Source: Gracilaria domingensis
Taxonomy: Eukaryota > Rhodophyta > Florideophyceae > Gracilariales > Gracilariaceae
Assembly: GCA_022539475.1 (NCBI GenBank)
Contig: VCMS01000139.1
Location: 1-64,000, forward strand
Reading direction: 5' to 3'
DNA: 64,000 nt
A program made the translations under genes and the position numbers. The notes under the pieces were generated by a model. That model searched no databases. It saw nothing but the letters and a program-made list of their open reading frames with translations, and was not told the DNA's origin. Shown in pieces: positions 1 through 9,541 of the stretch (positions within the stretch are counted from its first letter, which is position 1; each line of letters opens with the position of its first letter).

Positions 1-900
1 GTGCTCCTCATATTCCGGAAGAGCTGTAGGTAACTCGTCATCAAAATGGACCCCCCGACCTGTCTCTTGCTGCAATCGTCTTGGGGCGCAGGCATCTTTC
101 TCGACGTGACAATCTGTGGAACTGTCACAGAAAGCAAGCTCATCGTCATCCACAAATGCAGAACTGCTGCGTTCTCTGCATTCGCTCCCTCTCCAATGCA
201 CGAACTGAACCCTTCATCGACCTGTCCTCTCAGCATATGTTCATTTAGTTGAGTCATCAGGTCATCCGGTGTCATTTGCTGTCAAGAAGTAGATCTCATT
301 CTTTTGTGTGAAAAGTCTTTTCTCCGTTTCTTCCTCGGCGGAGGGGGGGGGAAGGGGGGCTGTGGGGCCCGCTGTTCTTATTCAGAGCTATCCAGAACTT
401 CTATGCACCTCGATTTCGGCCGTGCTCAATTTCCCTATGACTCACCTGCGCCCGTTCTCGTGCACTTCTTCGCGGCTCCCCTTCTTCACTGGCAGATGTT
501 GCAGCAGCAGCAGCGGGAGTCCTCCTCTCCGTCACGGACTGCTTCACTGGTGCGGGGGGCGGAATTACCTTGAGCATCGTCCGCAATCGATTCTGAACGG
601 AAGTCGTGGCAGTTCTAATTGAGCTCGTCCTGCTCCGAACACGCGGCAATGTGTTGAAGTTCACAACTTGTCCAAAAGGAACTGATACACAGCTGCGTTG
701 TTGTCTGGGTCTTCAACGTCATCTTCATTCGATGGGGCAGAAAGACTGACTTCGCGTTTCAGGAACACTTCCATGGACTCTTCCTCGTTCAGTTCATTCC
801 TCACTGCTCTAGCCGCGCGGAACAGAGAGACTGCTCTATCATAAAAGAAACCTCGAACCTCTCAAAGCTTTTCCATGCTTTGTCTTCGTCGACTTGCCCT
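1..900 (-). pseudogene. Frameshifted downstream continuation of the ParB-fold gene
   Basis: Beyond the stop of the main ParB-fold frame, minus-strand sequence stays protein-like but changes frame repeatedly. A stretch around 665-850 reads as an acidic segment with YDRAVSLFRAARAVRNELN. It is followed at 401-664 by a basic, Ser/Thr/Ala-rich frame and, after a G-rich run near 343-356, by an acidic stretch that reaches the window edge. The frame changes near 849 and 960 look like single-base indels. I read this as the C-terminal part of the same gene, either decayed or poorly sequenced. No domain is recognisable here, and a separate small gene starting at 664 is possible. Confidence 0.35.
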
Positions 901-2565
901 TCAATAGAAACATCTGAAGACAATCAAGAATGAAGGAAAACTCCTCGGCATCCAAAACATATAGCGGAGTATGGACAGATGTGTGAGACCTATGTCACTC
1001 ACAGTCTGACATATATCCTCGAAATGGGCCAGCATTCCCTCACGGGACATGAGTTGCAGGGCGACATTGGCATATCTCAGGTACTGACGCTCTTGCACAG
1101 TCCCAATCAGTTGGCTCTCCTTCAACACTTCTGTCACTTCTGCAGGATCCACGTCTGCCGGCGTCACCCCCTCAACATCTTCAATTAGAATGGCGACCAC
1201 ACTAACTATAGAGTGTATCTTGTCTGCAAACATCATTCTTCGCATGGTACTCGTCGACTCATTGAGGTACGAAGCAACACATAACAATTCCTTCATCCCA
1301 ATGGGTCTCCCATCTCTTCGTATCAGCAGATTGCAACGCCAAAACTTGGCTAATCGCTTCCACTTCGGTGCACCAGTCGCTGCCAAATATTGTATAGCTT
1401 TCAGACGATGCAAACCATCTACAATGAAGCACTTCTTCGTTAGGCGTCCCTTGTCAGTATCCCTCTCTCCCGTAGTAGCATCTTGTAAGGCCACCACTGG
1501 AGAACCCATCGACTGCAATATCCCCCGCTCCTCCATACTCTTCACAAGGGCTTCAACGTGGCGTCTACTTACTCCACGGATTAAATTGGGCGGAGTGTCC
1601 ACTAGAGTGATGTCAACGGTAACAACAACCATCCGGTAGTAATTGAGGTTCACCTTTGGTACCTTCTGACGAATTCGTCTGTACGTCTTGCTCCGAGTAG
1701 GTGTCCCTTGTGTTCCAGACCGCTCGCCAGAAACACTTGAACGTGCCATTCTTGCGGACAGAAACACAACGTCATCGTCCTGCTGCTCCGCAGTTTCTGG
1801 TGCAGTTTGGGGTACAGATGGACCAGCTCCTTGCGCGGATTGCGCATCCGCGTCTGGAAGGGGACCTTTCATGATCTCATCTTCCTCCTCTTGCACAGCC
1901 GTCCCCTGCTGAACCGTCTGTTTCGACGCAGAAGATCCCCTTGTGTCGACGGTCTGATTCATCGCAGGAGAAGCCCTTTTCGACGCAGTGGGCTTCGTAG
2001 CGGAGGTAGACTTTGTTTGACCTGTCCGCTTCGTAGCTGGGGATACTCTCGTCTCCATAGACCGCTTCGTAACAGACGACGGACCTGCCCGCGGAGGTGG
2101 TACTAATGCGCTACCTCTCGGTGTTGATGAACTTCGAATTGGCTCCGTGCGGCTTGTCGGCGTCATCACCTCACTCATAGCGCTCACCGTTCCTCGCTTC
2201 GACGCCGGAATGCTGGCTGCCACCGGTTCCATCATTTTCTTATCCCAAGGAGCGGCCGTCCGGAGATCCTGGATATATTGTGGAAGATCCAGGCCCTCCG
2301 CCCGGTAAGGGTAGAACGTCTGACCGCTTCGACTGATGAGAATATTATGAACCACCACAAGACCTGGGTCCAATTGCTTCCCGTGCAACTCGCGGCGTAG
2401 AACACTTCCAATTCCATGCAACAACGCTTCCCCGACTATCACCTTTCCTTCATCCTCAATATCCATCTGTAGAGAAACCCGCATTCCACCTTGCAATAAT
2501 CGAGTGCTCCGCCGAGTGCGAGGAGTCACGCTTTGCGTACGCTTTCGAACACGAGTTGGCTTCAT
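901..2565 (-). CDS. ParB/Srx-fold protein (transposon cargo)
   Basis: 554 residues starting at the ATG whose last base is 2565. The first 300 residues are basic and Ser/Thr/Pro-rich, with repeated S-A-T-K type motifs, and look disordered. Residues about 315-430 resemble a ParB N-terminal nuclease-like fold: an ITLVDTPPNLIRGVSRRHV segment, then SMEERGILQS, and the hallmark FIVDGLHRLKAIQYL, which matches the GxHR box of ParB and sulfiredoxin-like proteins. The helical C-terminus has no match I recognise. Known members bind or cut DNA or use nucleotides; the role here is unknown. It faces away from the palindrome at 2625-3754 and shares that intergenic region with the methyltransferase gene set. 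Confidence 0.55.
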   Translation of the reverse strand: MKPTRVRKRTQSVTPRTRRSTRLLQGGMRVSLQMDIEDEGKVIVGEALLHGIGSVLRRELHGKQLDPGLVVVHNILISRSGQTFYPYRAEGLDLPQYIQDLRTAAPWDKKMMEPVAASIPASKRGTVSAMSEVMTPTSRTEPIRSSSTPRGSALVPPPRAGPSSVTKRSMETRVSPATKRTGQTKSTSATKPTASKRASPAMNQTVDTRGSSASKQTVQQGTAVQEEEDEIMKGPLPDADAQSAQGAGPSVPQTAPETAEQQDDDVVFLSARMARSSVSGERSGTQGTPTRSKTYRRIRQKVPKVNLNYYRMVVVTVDITLVDTPPNLIRGVSRRHVEALVKSMEERGILQSMGSPVVALQDATTGERDTDKGRLTKKCFIVDGLHRLKAIQYLAATGAPKWKRLAKFWRCNLLIRRDGRPIGMKELLCVASYLNESTSTMRRMMFADKIHSIVSVVAILIEDVEGVTPADVDPAEVTEVLKESQLIGTVQERQYLRYANVALQLMSREGMLAHFEDICQTVSDIGLTHLSILRYMFWMPRSFPSFLIVFRCFY

Positions 2566-2624
2566 GTTGAACAGCTATTGCAGTGAAAGGTGTATATCAA
2601 CAATACGCTCGCTCTGGACGATAC

Positions 2625-3754
2625 AACAACGGAGGCGAGCCTTTAAATGGCGACTTACGCTGGGCACCCCCGCTTTCGGCAGCTCCTCCCAGCGCACTGC
2701 CAGTCTCGTCCGTGTCCTGTCCGTGGCCGCTCGCACACTGATTGTACGCTTTAGAGTCGTGGAGTTCGCGCAATGATGACTCACGCGAGCAATGGTCGCG
2801 TTCTCTAATCATGCTCTTCAAATGCTTTGCATAGTAGTCAAGAGTACACTCATTCACTTCCATGTACAGCCTACTCCCGCAATACACGTGGAGAGCGGCG
2901 CCAACGTACCGGCGGCCGGGTGTAGCGAAATCACTGCGCGGCGGCGTGTTTTGCGAGGTCCCGGGAAGGTGCCAGAATGTGGCCAGAACGTGCCCGCGGG
3001 CGGGGGGGGTCGGTCGTGTTAGGGTAGGTACCCTAACACGACCGGACCCCCCCGCCCGCGGGCATAAAATCGCACATTTTTCAAAAAATCGCCCAAAACG
3101 TGCCCGCGGGCGGGGGGGTCCAGTCGTGTTAGGGTACCTACCCTAACACGACCGACCCCCTCCGGCCCGTGGGCACGTTTTGGCCACATTCTGGCACCCT
3201 CCGGAGACCTCCCAAAACACTCCTCCCGGCACTTCCTGTACCCACTGCGTCACCTTAGTGCACTATCCCGTCATCTTCACCCTCCAGACACTCCCTAACT
3301 TCCGGGATGGTGCACTGAGGTGACCATCCCGTCTTCTCCACCCTCCAGACACTCCCTAATTTCCGGGATGGTGCACTGAGGTGACGCAGTGGGTACAGGA
3401 AGTGCCGGGAGGAGTGTTTTGCCTGGCCACATTCTGGCACCCTCCGGAGACCTCCCAAAACACTCCTCCCGGCACTTCTGGCAGTGATTTCGCTGCACAC
3501 GCCGTGCACATATATCAAACTAGAGAAAACTAGCGCTTCACACCCACTTGATCCGCGACTTTTAGCACAATACGGGACCGTTGCAATAGCTCCGAATCGC
3601 GACGTGGCCGACACGCGACGCTATCGCTCCGACACGCGACGCTATCGCTCCGAGCGGACACGGACACGGACGAGACTGGCAGTGCGCTGGGAGGAGCTGC
3701 CGAAAGCGGGGGTGCCCAGCGTAAGTCGCCATTTAAAGGCTCGCCTCCGTTGTT
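2625..3754. repeat. 1.1 kb nested inverted repeat between divergent genes
   Basis: The outer arms, about 2625-2740 and 3645-3754, are near-perfect reverse complements. The first 90 or so bases match exactly, including a TTTAAA core that could act as a TATA-like box for each divergent gene. Inner arms flank the motif GCGAAATCACTG at 2925-2936 and its complement at 3482-3493. A motif including GTGCCAGAATGTGGCC recurs several times. The start codons at 2565 and 3767 lie just outside the outer arms, so the repeat probably contains mirror-image promoters. It could instead be the inverted termini of two abutting elements. Confidence 0.85.
2988..3178. repeat. Two tandem GC-rich palindromes
   Basis: Two successive palindromes, about 2988-3064 and 3096-3178, each carry CGTGCCCGCGGGCGGG arms around a central GTGTTAGGGTA/TACCCTAACAC hairpin. 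They sit at the middle of the larger inverted repeat. Subterminal palindromic motifs that bind transposase are typical of CACTA-type elements. That function is inference. Confidence 0.8.
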
Positions 3755-3766
3755 TGCGCTGAAGCG

Positions 3767-5221
3767 ATGGATTCCACCGATGTTGGAGAGGAGATACATC
3801 CTATCGACATGAGTGCTCCGCCTCCGGCGTTCCATGCATATGTCAGACTTTTCTTGGTTCTTCGCGATGCTTTGGCAAACAGCGATGGAGGCCCTGATCG
3901 GCCACGGGACGTGGGGTTTAGAGGGTTAATAGAGTTCTGCGCCGAGAACTATAAGGATATTCCGGAGGCAAGGAAATGTTTGAGGAGGCCACTAACTCCA
4001 AGAACCTGCAGAACTTGACACTGCAACAGCTGCGAAAGAGTGTTGTGAATAACAAACCTGTGGAACAACGATATCTTGTAACGAAGCTTCTTGACAAGAA
4101 GGACGGGGATGAGACCAGAGACTGCGCGATTTTTTCCTTCTCTCTATGGATATGGGTATATACCTACCGGTGCGATGCCTGGTTGGTTATTTCATGACCA
4201 GGAGAAAGCAGGTTCTGAAGACGACAGTGTTCATCCCACCAACAGCTGTGAACCCATTTGAGGTCGTTATATACTTATCATACCTCGGCCACATAATGGG
4301 AGAGAACGACAACATCCGAATGATGAAGAAGAACAACCGAAAAAGAAACGAAAAGTGAACCATGCACCATCTGTGTACATACCCACTTTTACGTCGTTCT
4401 CCAAAGACAACTGTGATCGACTGGGATTCGCTATCAGTGAGGTCGTATGGGCATGGAGTTGTTTTGCGGCTCATCTTGGATACACGAACGTTCAGCACAT
4501 GGTGAAACCATACATTTACATGAATATGCAGACGTTGAAGTATACGCGCTAGAGACACGGGAGTCTGGTTATGCCCCGCCGAGCCAGAGTACTCGATTCA
4601 ACACAAAGGATGTGCCACAGAGCAGTACTAGTGGATCGGTGGAGACCTTGAGTGATGAATGCGATACAAACCTCCGAATACTGGCTAAGGAATTTTTGAC
4701 AGACCTCGAAACCGTATGCACCCACGATAGCCTCTATAGCTTACGGGCTGATCAGATGAGGAACTGGATAGATTTTCGGAGATACGGATGGATACCGTAT
4801 CTGGTTCTGACTCCGGTGAGTTGCCTGCTCTATTTCAGAAGTTTTCGGAGTTGCTATGGAAACCGATACAGGATATGCGTCATGCGGCAGGGTTCCATGT
4901 CGGCATTCACGCGAAACCTGATATGAACTGACGAAAACCCCTAAAACTTCCGGTAATGCCGAACCTTCTTCGACCAAGTCTGCCCCACCCCCACCTCGTC
5001 GAGAGTATATGAACCTCGTGAGCTCCGATAGCGACGAGTTCGAGAAGCCGGTGAATCTTGCGGAGCATGAATCTCGGGTTGCCGGTTACAGCATCCAAAA
5101 GACTGGTATTGAGCCGCCCATGAAGGGGATATCCAGTCTCCTTCGAATGAATATGGACAAGGTGTGGAAGGGGATGAGAAAGTCACACTTTGTAGCGTAC
5201 AACTGTGACATGAGGACCTGA
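3767..5221 (+). pseudogene. N-terminal part of the methyltransferase gene, with a PKKKRKV nuclear signal
   Basis: Begins at ATG 3767, twelve bases past the palindrome arm, and reads about 70 residues before a frame change in an A-run near 3974. The next frame carries NLTLQQLRKSVVNNKPVEQR, and protein-like sequence then continues in changing frames to about 5221. One frame at 4322-4357 encodes an acidic run followed by PKKKRKV, identical to the classical SV40-type nuclear-localisation signal. Four or more single-base frame changes are visible, so as given the gene could not make one product. Introns could explain some of them. It most likely forms one gene with the methyltransferase domain that follows. 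Confidence 0.45.
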
Positions 5222-5270
5222 GGCACACACACGAAACGTTTGTGAATCAGAGTGAGATTTTATGGGGTGA

Positions 5271-6283
5271 GGCACAGCTGTCCTAACAGACCCTCCCTTT
5301 AACACTCGAAGGAAGAGGAACAAACGGAATAGTGGTCACGATGTCTTCAGTGAGGAAGACATGATCCGTACGGCTGACTTAATAAGTTCCGCGCTTCGGT
5401 CAGGTGGGCACTTCATTATATTCTGTGCCATGGCACAGTTTCATGTTTGGCACAGGATACTTTCGGAAACGGCGAGTACGAAAGATGAAGCTGGAAGCGA
5501 AGGTAAACCAGAACTCATGCCTTCGTTTAAAGTGGATGCGAATCCACTGGTGTTCATCCGGGATCGCAGTAATGTTGGAGGGAATCCACGGAAGTTTGGG
5601 ATACAGCCCGTAACGGAGTACGCCGTTCATGGGGTGAAGCGTGGATTGCGACCATCGGAGGAAGCCAGTCTTACTCCATTGGAGGAGAACAATTTCATTC
5701 CTCCTACTTTCCCGGCTAACAGGAATGTAATTGACCGGGTGCCCAAACCGAGAGCGGGGGAGTGGTTGACATGGAAGGTACATGAGCCAGGTAGTTCAGT
5801 ACCAGGTGGGCAGTACATAAGACCGGAGCAGAAGTCGAGGGAGTTGATGAAGGAGTTGATATGTCGCTTCACAAGACCGGTGATCTTGTCATGGACATGT
5901 TCGCGGGAACTTTTTCTACGGGTATGGCGTGCCTATCGCTGACAAAGCATAGGAAGTTCTTGGGGTGCGAGAAGAATAGGCCATGTTTCAGCCATGCGAA
6001 GCACCATCTAACGACTCTTATGGCCGAAGTTATTCGCGGGGGGAAGAATGACATCCTGGCTGAACAGGAGGTGGTGGATGCGGCTTCAACGACCTATGAA
6101 CGGGTTCCACATCGGGACCGAGGTCGGCTTGAATGGGAGGCTCCATTTGGTTACCCCCAGTACCAAGTAATGCCTGGACATATTACTCAGTTCCTAGGAA
6201 GATACTGGAAGGACTGGGACTTTGTCGAGAAGTGTGGACAGCGTAATGTAGATCTTTGGGAGGGGAGGTACCGAGGGCTCTGA
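5271..6283 (+). pseudogene. DNA N6-adenine/N4-cytosine methyltransferase domain (DPPF type), frameshifted
   Basis: The catalytic motif IV, T-DPPF-N, is encoded at 5289-5303 in frame with the ATG at 5361 and is followed by a hydrophobic SGGHFIIFCA strand. The AdoMet-binding motif I, DMFAGTFSTG, is encoded at 5894-5923, preceded by RPEQKSRELMKELICRFTRP and followed by a KFLGCEKN strand. Motif IV before motif I, with the RP-x-K region between, is the order of beta-class amino-methyltransferases, which modify adenine N6 or cytosine N4 in DNA. A single missing base near 5879 puts motif I in another frame, and another change lies upstream near 5268. The domain is otherwise well preserved, so recent decay or a sequence error are both possible. 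Substrate base and site are unknown. Confidence 0.65.
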
Positions 6284-6288
6284 ATCTT

Positions 6289-6896
6289 ATGGATATGCAT
6301 ATGCTGTTGACTGTTGAAGCCAATCGCTATCGCTTACATATAGCATCTTCTAAGATTCGACATCCCCGTGCTGGTATGGGGGTGTTCACGGAACATAAGA
6401 TATTGGCTGGGGAAACTATCTGTCATTTCTATGGAACTTTGGTATACACGGATCTGACGAACCGGAAGGAAAGACACTTAACGTATGGAAGTGGCTGTCT
6501 CGGAGCAACTCCAGTGCGGTACAAGTTGTTTTCTATGATGGTCACTGTGACTGGTACGGAGTTTCTGCACCTGAGGAACAGACCAGGACAGGCTCAGGAT
6601 AGAAAGGAGAGCGAAGTCTACATTGTCCCGGCGCCTTTTTGTATCGGGGGCTACATTAACGACGCCGTATATCATGCCGGGGATCCCGATTTATCGGAGC
6701 CCTGGTCAAACAGGACTCGAAGTGCCAATGTGCAGGTCGTGGAAGCGAAGTGTCCGTGATACAGTTTAAGTCAGACCTTTCTAACTATGCTCTACTTCGT
6801 TCTAGAGCAGTAAGAGATATTGAGAGGGGCGAAGAGTTGTATTTCAACTACGGAGAGCAGTACGCCTGGGACTGGGCTCTGACATTGGAGCAATAG
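6289..6896 (+). pseudogene. SET-domain lysine methyltransferase (transposon cargo), one frameshift
   Basis: Reads from the ATG at 6289. The N-terminal SET signature appears as HPRAGMGVFTEHKILAGE, then HFYGTLV. An IGGYINDAVYHAG segment occupies the place of the NHS cofactor motif, with N-D in place of N-H. After a frame change near 6745 the C-terminal signature follows as AVRDIERGEELYFNYGEQY, the normal end of a SET domain, and the gene stops at 6896. No pre-SET or post-SET cysteine cluster is seen. SET proteins methylate lysines in histones or other proteins. It overlaps the end of the methyltransferase frame, so the two may be one polypeptide or two adjacent genes. Confidence 0.6.
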
Positions 6897-7145
6897 ATGA
6901 GTTCAGTACCGAATAGAAAGTAAATATGCTTGTGAGTGTTGCAGCTGCCTGCAATACGCGTTGTTGTACATATACACTGGAGCTCTTCATCTGTAACGGC
7001 GATATTTGCGACCCATTGGGCACCTCAAATTCCTAAAAAGCAGGAACTGCGGAGTCTCCCGGAATATCTCAACCATGCACCCCCCCCCCACCCCCTCCCC
7101 CCCTCCCCAACAATTTCGTTTCATTACCCTGTTTATCTCCACTAC

Positions 7146-8564
7146 ATGGGTATAACGCCGAGAAAGCGAAATAGTACGCAGCGGAACAAGAGTGGACAGA
7201 AGAAGAGAAGAGCATCGGATGATACGAATCAGGCTACAAGCACTGCACTTCCTAAACGGAAGTCGTCCTCGACGAAGGAGAGAGTCAGTGGGCGTCCTTC
7301 TACAGGACTCTCTCGCCCATCTCGCAGCGGAGCGTCTTCCGGGATTGCGTCAAGAATTCGTGGATCAGCGAACGATGTCGTGCCGTCAACTGCCGATAAT
7401 GCAAATCGTGCATCTGTATCTGCTCCTCAAGAAGATGAGGTAACTCGGCCCAGCGGGTCAGGACAGGAAAGCATGACAACTGGAACCGAAGAGGTTCGTA
7501 TGACACCAAAATCTTCATGTTCCCGGCCGATATCGAAGACCGGAGCTACTGGGGCGCGGGTTACGCCGCCCAGTGGATCTGGACAACAAGGGACAGTGAC
7601 GAGAAGTCGTGAGAGCCCTAGTATATTAAGATCGTCACTTCCATCCCTGTCTTCTAAAACTGGGGCCGCTATGAATCGTATCATGCCTCGCAATGGGTCC
7701 GGACAAGGGAGAAAGACAATAAGAAATCGAGAGACAACTGATAGACGAGTTACTTGTCGACCTTCCCCTCTTTCCAGAACGGGGGCCGTTGCAGCTCGTA
7801 CGAGGCCCAATTCATCTGATATACCCTGCCATGGAGGAGGACAGACACGGGAGTTGGAGCTCGGAGCCGTGCCAAGGGTGGACACAGAACGCCTGCAGCC
7901 TCTCGTGTCTAAGGCTATGGCACATGAGGATAGTTCCGATAACGAAATAACACCGAATCCTGCGGCATTACCGGGGCCTGTCGCCGAAGAAGCTAGGGAA
8001 ATAACGGAAGATATCCGAACTGGTGTGAATTCAAGCTCTATGAACAGACCTGATCTTTTAAATGAACTGAATTGCTTGAAAGAAAAGGTTAAGACGCTAC
8101 AAGAGGACTTGATGGTTCGGGGAATTCTAGTGAAGGTCGCCCAAGAGCAGAGTACGGCTTTGAAAAAGAGGCTTGAAGAGAAGGATCTAGTTATTGAAGG
8201 GCTAAGAGGGGCACTGAAACAGGAGGGAGATAGGAGTACACGTGCTGGTGAACCTGGGCAGACAGGTCGAAAGAAGCATAAAATTGAGGTGTGCGACGAG
8301 TTTCGAGGGGTTGCTCGAGCAGTGTATCACAACATGCTGACGTGGGCAAGGAGAGAAACAAGTGAGCTATGGCTCGAAGGTGAGTCGCTCACCCGAAATT
8401 GGGGTAACCGTGCCGAGAAGGTGGAAGACGCAACTGAGAGTGGGGAAGGGCTTATTGAGCCGGAGGAAGGTGGTTCATACATGGTTCCTAAAAACCCCGT
8501 GGAGCTCTTGGGCAGTTTTGGCATGTTCACACCGTCGGTGGAGGGGGGCCAGATGCTTTGCTGA
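7146..8564 (+). CDS. Basic repeat and coiled-coil protein, N-terminal part
   Basis: I take the ATG at 7146 (MGITPRKRN) as the start because the open frame upstream is low-complexity. The first 60 residues are strongly basic. Residues about 100-225 hold about four degenerate repeats of 45-50 residues, each with a SGSGQ motif, a basic T-R stretch and a S-K-TGA motif. Residues about 300-380 form a coiled coil (LNELNCLKEKVKTLQEDL and onward). The frame ends at 8564 just past a G6 run at 8543-8548. Moving one frame at that run continues into the next entry, so the two are probably one protein of about 800 residues. No family is recognised; a DNA-binding or accessory factor for the transposase is a guess. 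Confidence 0.5.
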   Translation: MGITPRKRNSTQRNKSGQKKRRASDDTNQATSTALPKRKSSSTKERVSGRPSTGLSRPSRSGASSGIASRIRGSANDVVPSTADNANRASVSAPQEDEVTRPSGSGQESMTTGTEEVRMTPKSSCSRPISKTGATGARVTPPSGSGQQGTVTRSRESPSILRSSLPSLSSKTGAAMNRIMPRNGSGQGRKTIRNRETTDRRVTCRPSPLSRTGAVAARTRPNSSDIPCHGGGQTRELELGAVPRVDTERLQPLVSKAMAHEDSSDNEITPNPAALPGPVAEEAREITEDIRTGVNSSSMNRPDLLNELNCLKEKVKTLQEDLMVRGILVKVAQEQSTALKKRLEEKDLVIEGLRGALKQEGDRSTRAGEPGQTGRKKHKIEVCDEFRGVARAVYHNMLTWARRETSELWLEGESLTRNWGNRAEKVEDATESGEGLIEPEEGGSYMVPKNPVELLGSFGMFTPSVEGGQMLC

Positions 8565-9541
8565 AGAAAATGGTTGAAAGCGAGTTGAAGGAGTTGAGCT
8601 GGGAAGGTATTAGAAAAGCATCTCTTAACGACAGCTGTATACTGGAACTTTGTGCAGATATGTGCCTTAGGCAGAGAATGCGGCAGACCATGAGTGACGT
8701 CGTGGGCGTTCGTAAGAGAAATACGAGGGATAAACTATTTCTGCTCCTGGGGTACGATCTGATTTGGAGAAGAACAAAGCTGGTAGAAGAGAATGCTGAC
8801 GAACTCACAATGCAGTTGAAGGAGGCGCAGGAGAACATACTGCGTCTTCACGAAAATGGTGTACCGAACACTTCATGGTGGAGAAAAGCCCCATTTGCTC
8901 GTCTAAAGTACTCCAATGCGGACAATGTCGAGGATATGCCGACGGAAGATCAAGACTTGTTCTTCCGAAACCGTGTCGGGGTACAAGTGCTGAAGGAGTT
9001 TATTGGGTATGATGTGGAAGACAAGGATACGGGCACCTTTTTAGATGGCACAATACTGTTGCTCGCACGTTTGGACGCTTGGGTGTTGACGGTTGTGAGC
9101 CTTCTAAGTACGGATGTGTCAAGGGGTGGCCAGAGACAGAAACTGTTTACAAAGAAGTTTGCCGAACTGCTACCTCTGTGTTTAAAGAATGTTCTGGGGG
9201 ATGCTAGGCAACGTGTCTTGAGGACCAATTCCAGCGAGTTTCATAATTTTGGAACGACAACGGAAGATTGGACTAAGGTTCTTGGTAATGACATGAGAGA
9301 GGCTACATTTGGATATCGAATGCCGTCGAACGGAAGACTTTACCTCACTGTGAAAGAACAATTTTTTATTGACAGTGTGAGCCGAAGATTGGGGTCTATT
9401 AGCGATTGCTTCGTTGGTGAATGCGAGGAAGGGGATGTGGAGTTCAAGGAAATGGACATGAACGATTTCGGAATTAACACAGGATCACAAGAAAAGGCAC
9501 CACAAGGTGAACATGTAGAGGATGGAGCCCTTAATGTTTAA
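8552..9541 (+). CDS. C-terminal part of the coiled-coil transposon protein
   Basis: This frame continues the preceding protein: read from the G6 run it begins GGGGPDALLKKMVESELKEL and runs about 330 residues to TAA at 9539-9541. It is mainly helical and charged, with a second coiled-coil stretch near TKLVEENADELTMQLKEAQE and an acidic tail. No catalytic motif is visible. Its stop codon overlaps that of the converging transposase gene, as TTAA at 9538-9541. An independent start within this frame cannot be excluded, but the register of the coiled coils favours a single gene split by an indel in the G run. Confidence 0.5.
   Translation, partial: DALLKKMVESELKELSWEGIRKASLNDSCILELCADMCLRQRMRQTMSDVVGVRKRNTRDKLFLLLGYDLIWRRTKLVEENADELTMQLKEAQENILRLHENGVPNTSWWRKAPFARLKYSNADNVEDMPTEDQDLFFRNRVGVQVLKEFIGYDVEDKDTGTFLDGTILLLARLDAWVLTVVSLLSTDVSRGGQRQKLFTKKFAELLPLCLKNVLGDARQRVLRTNSSEFHNFGTTTEDWTKVLGNDMREATFGYRMPSNGRLYLTVKEQFFIDSVSRRLGSISDCFVGECEEGDVEFKEMDMNDFGINTGSQEKAPQGEHVEDGALNV

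Noticed and set aside
7427-7885. 152-codon minus-strand frame opposite the repeat protein
   Set aside because: It is a repeat-driven shadow frame of the plus-strand gene.
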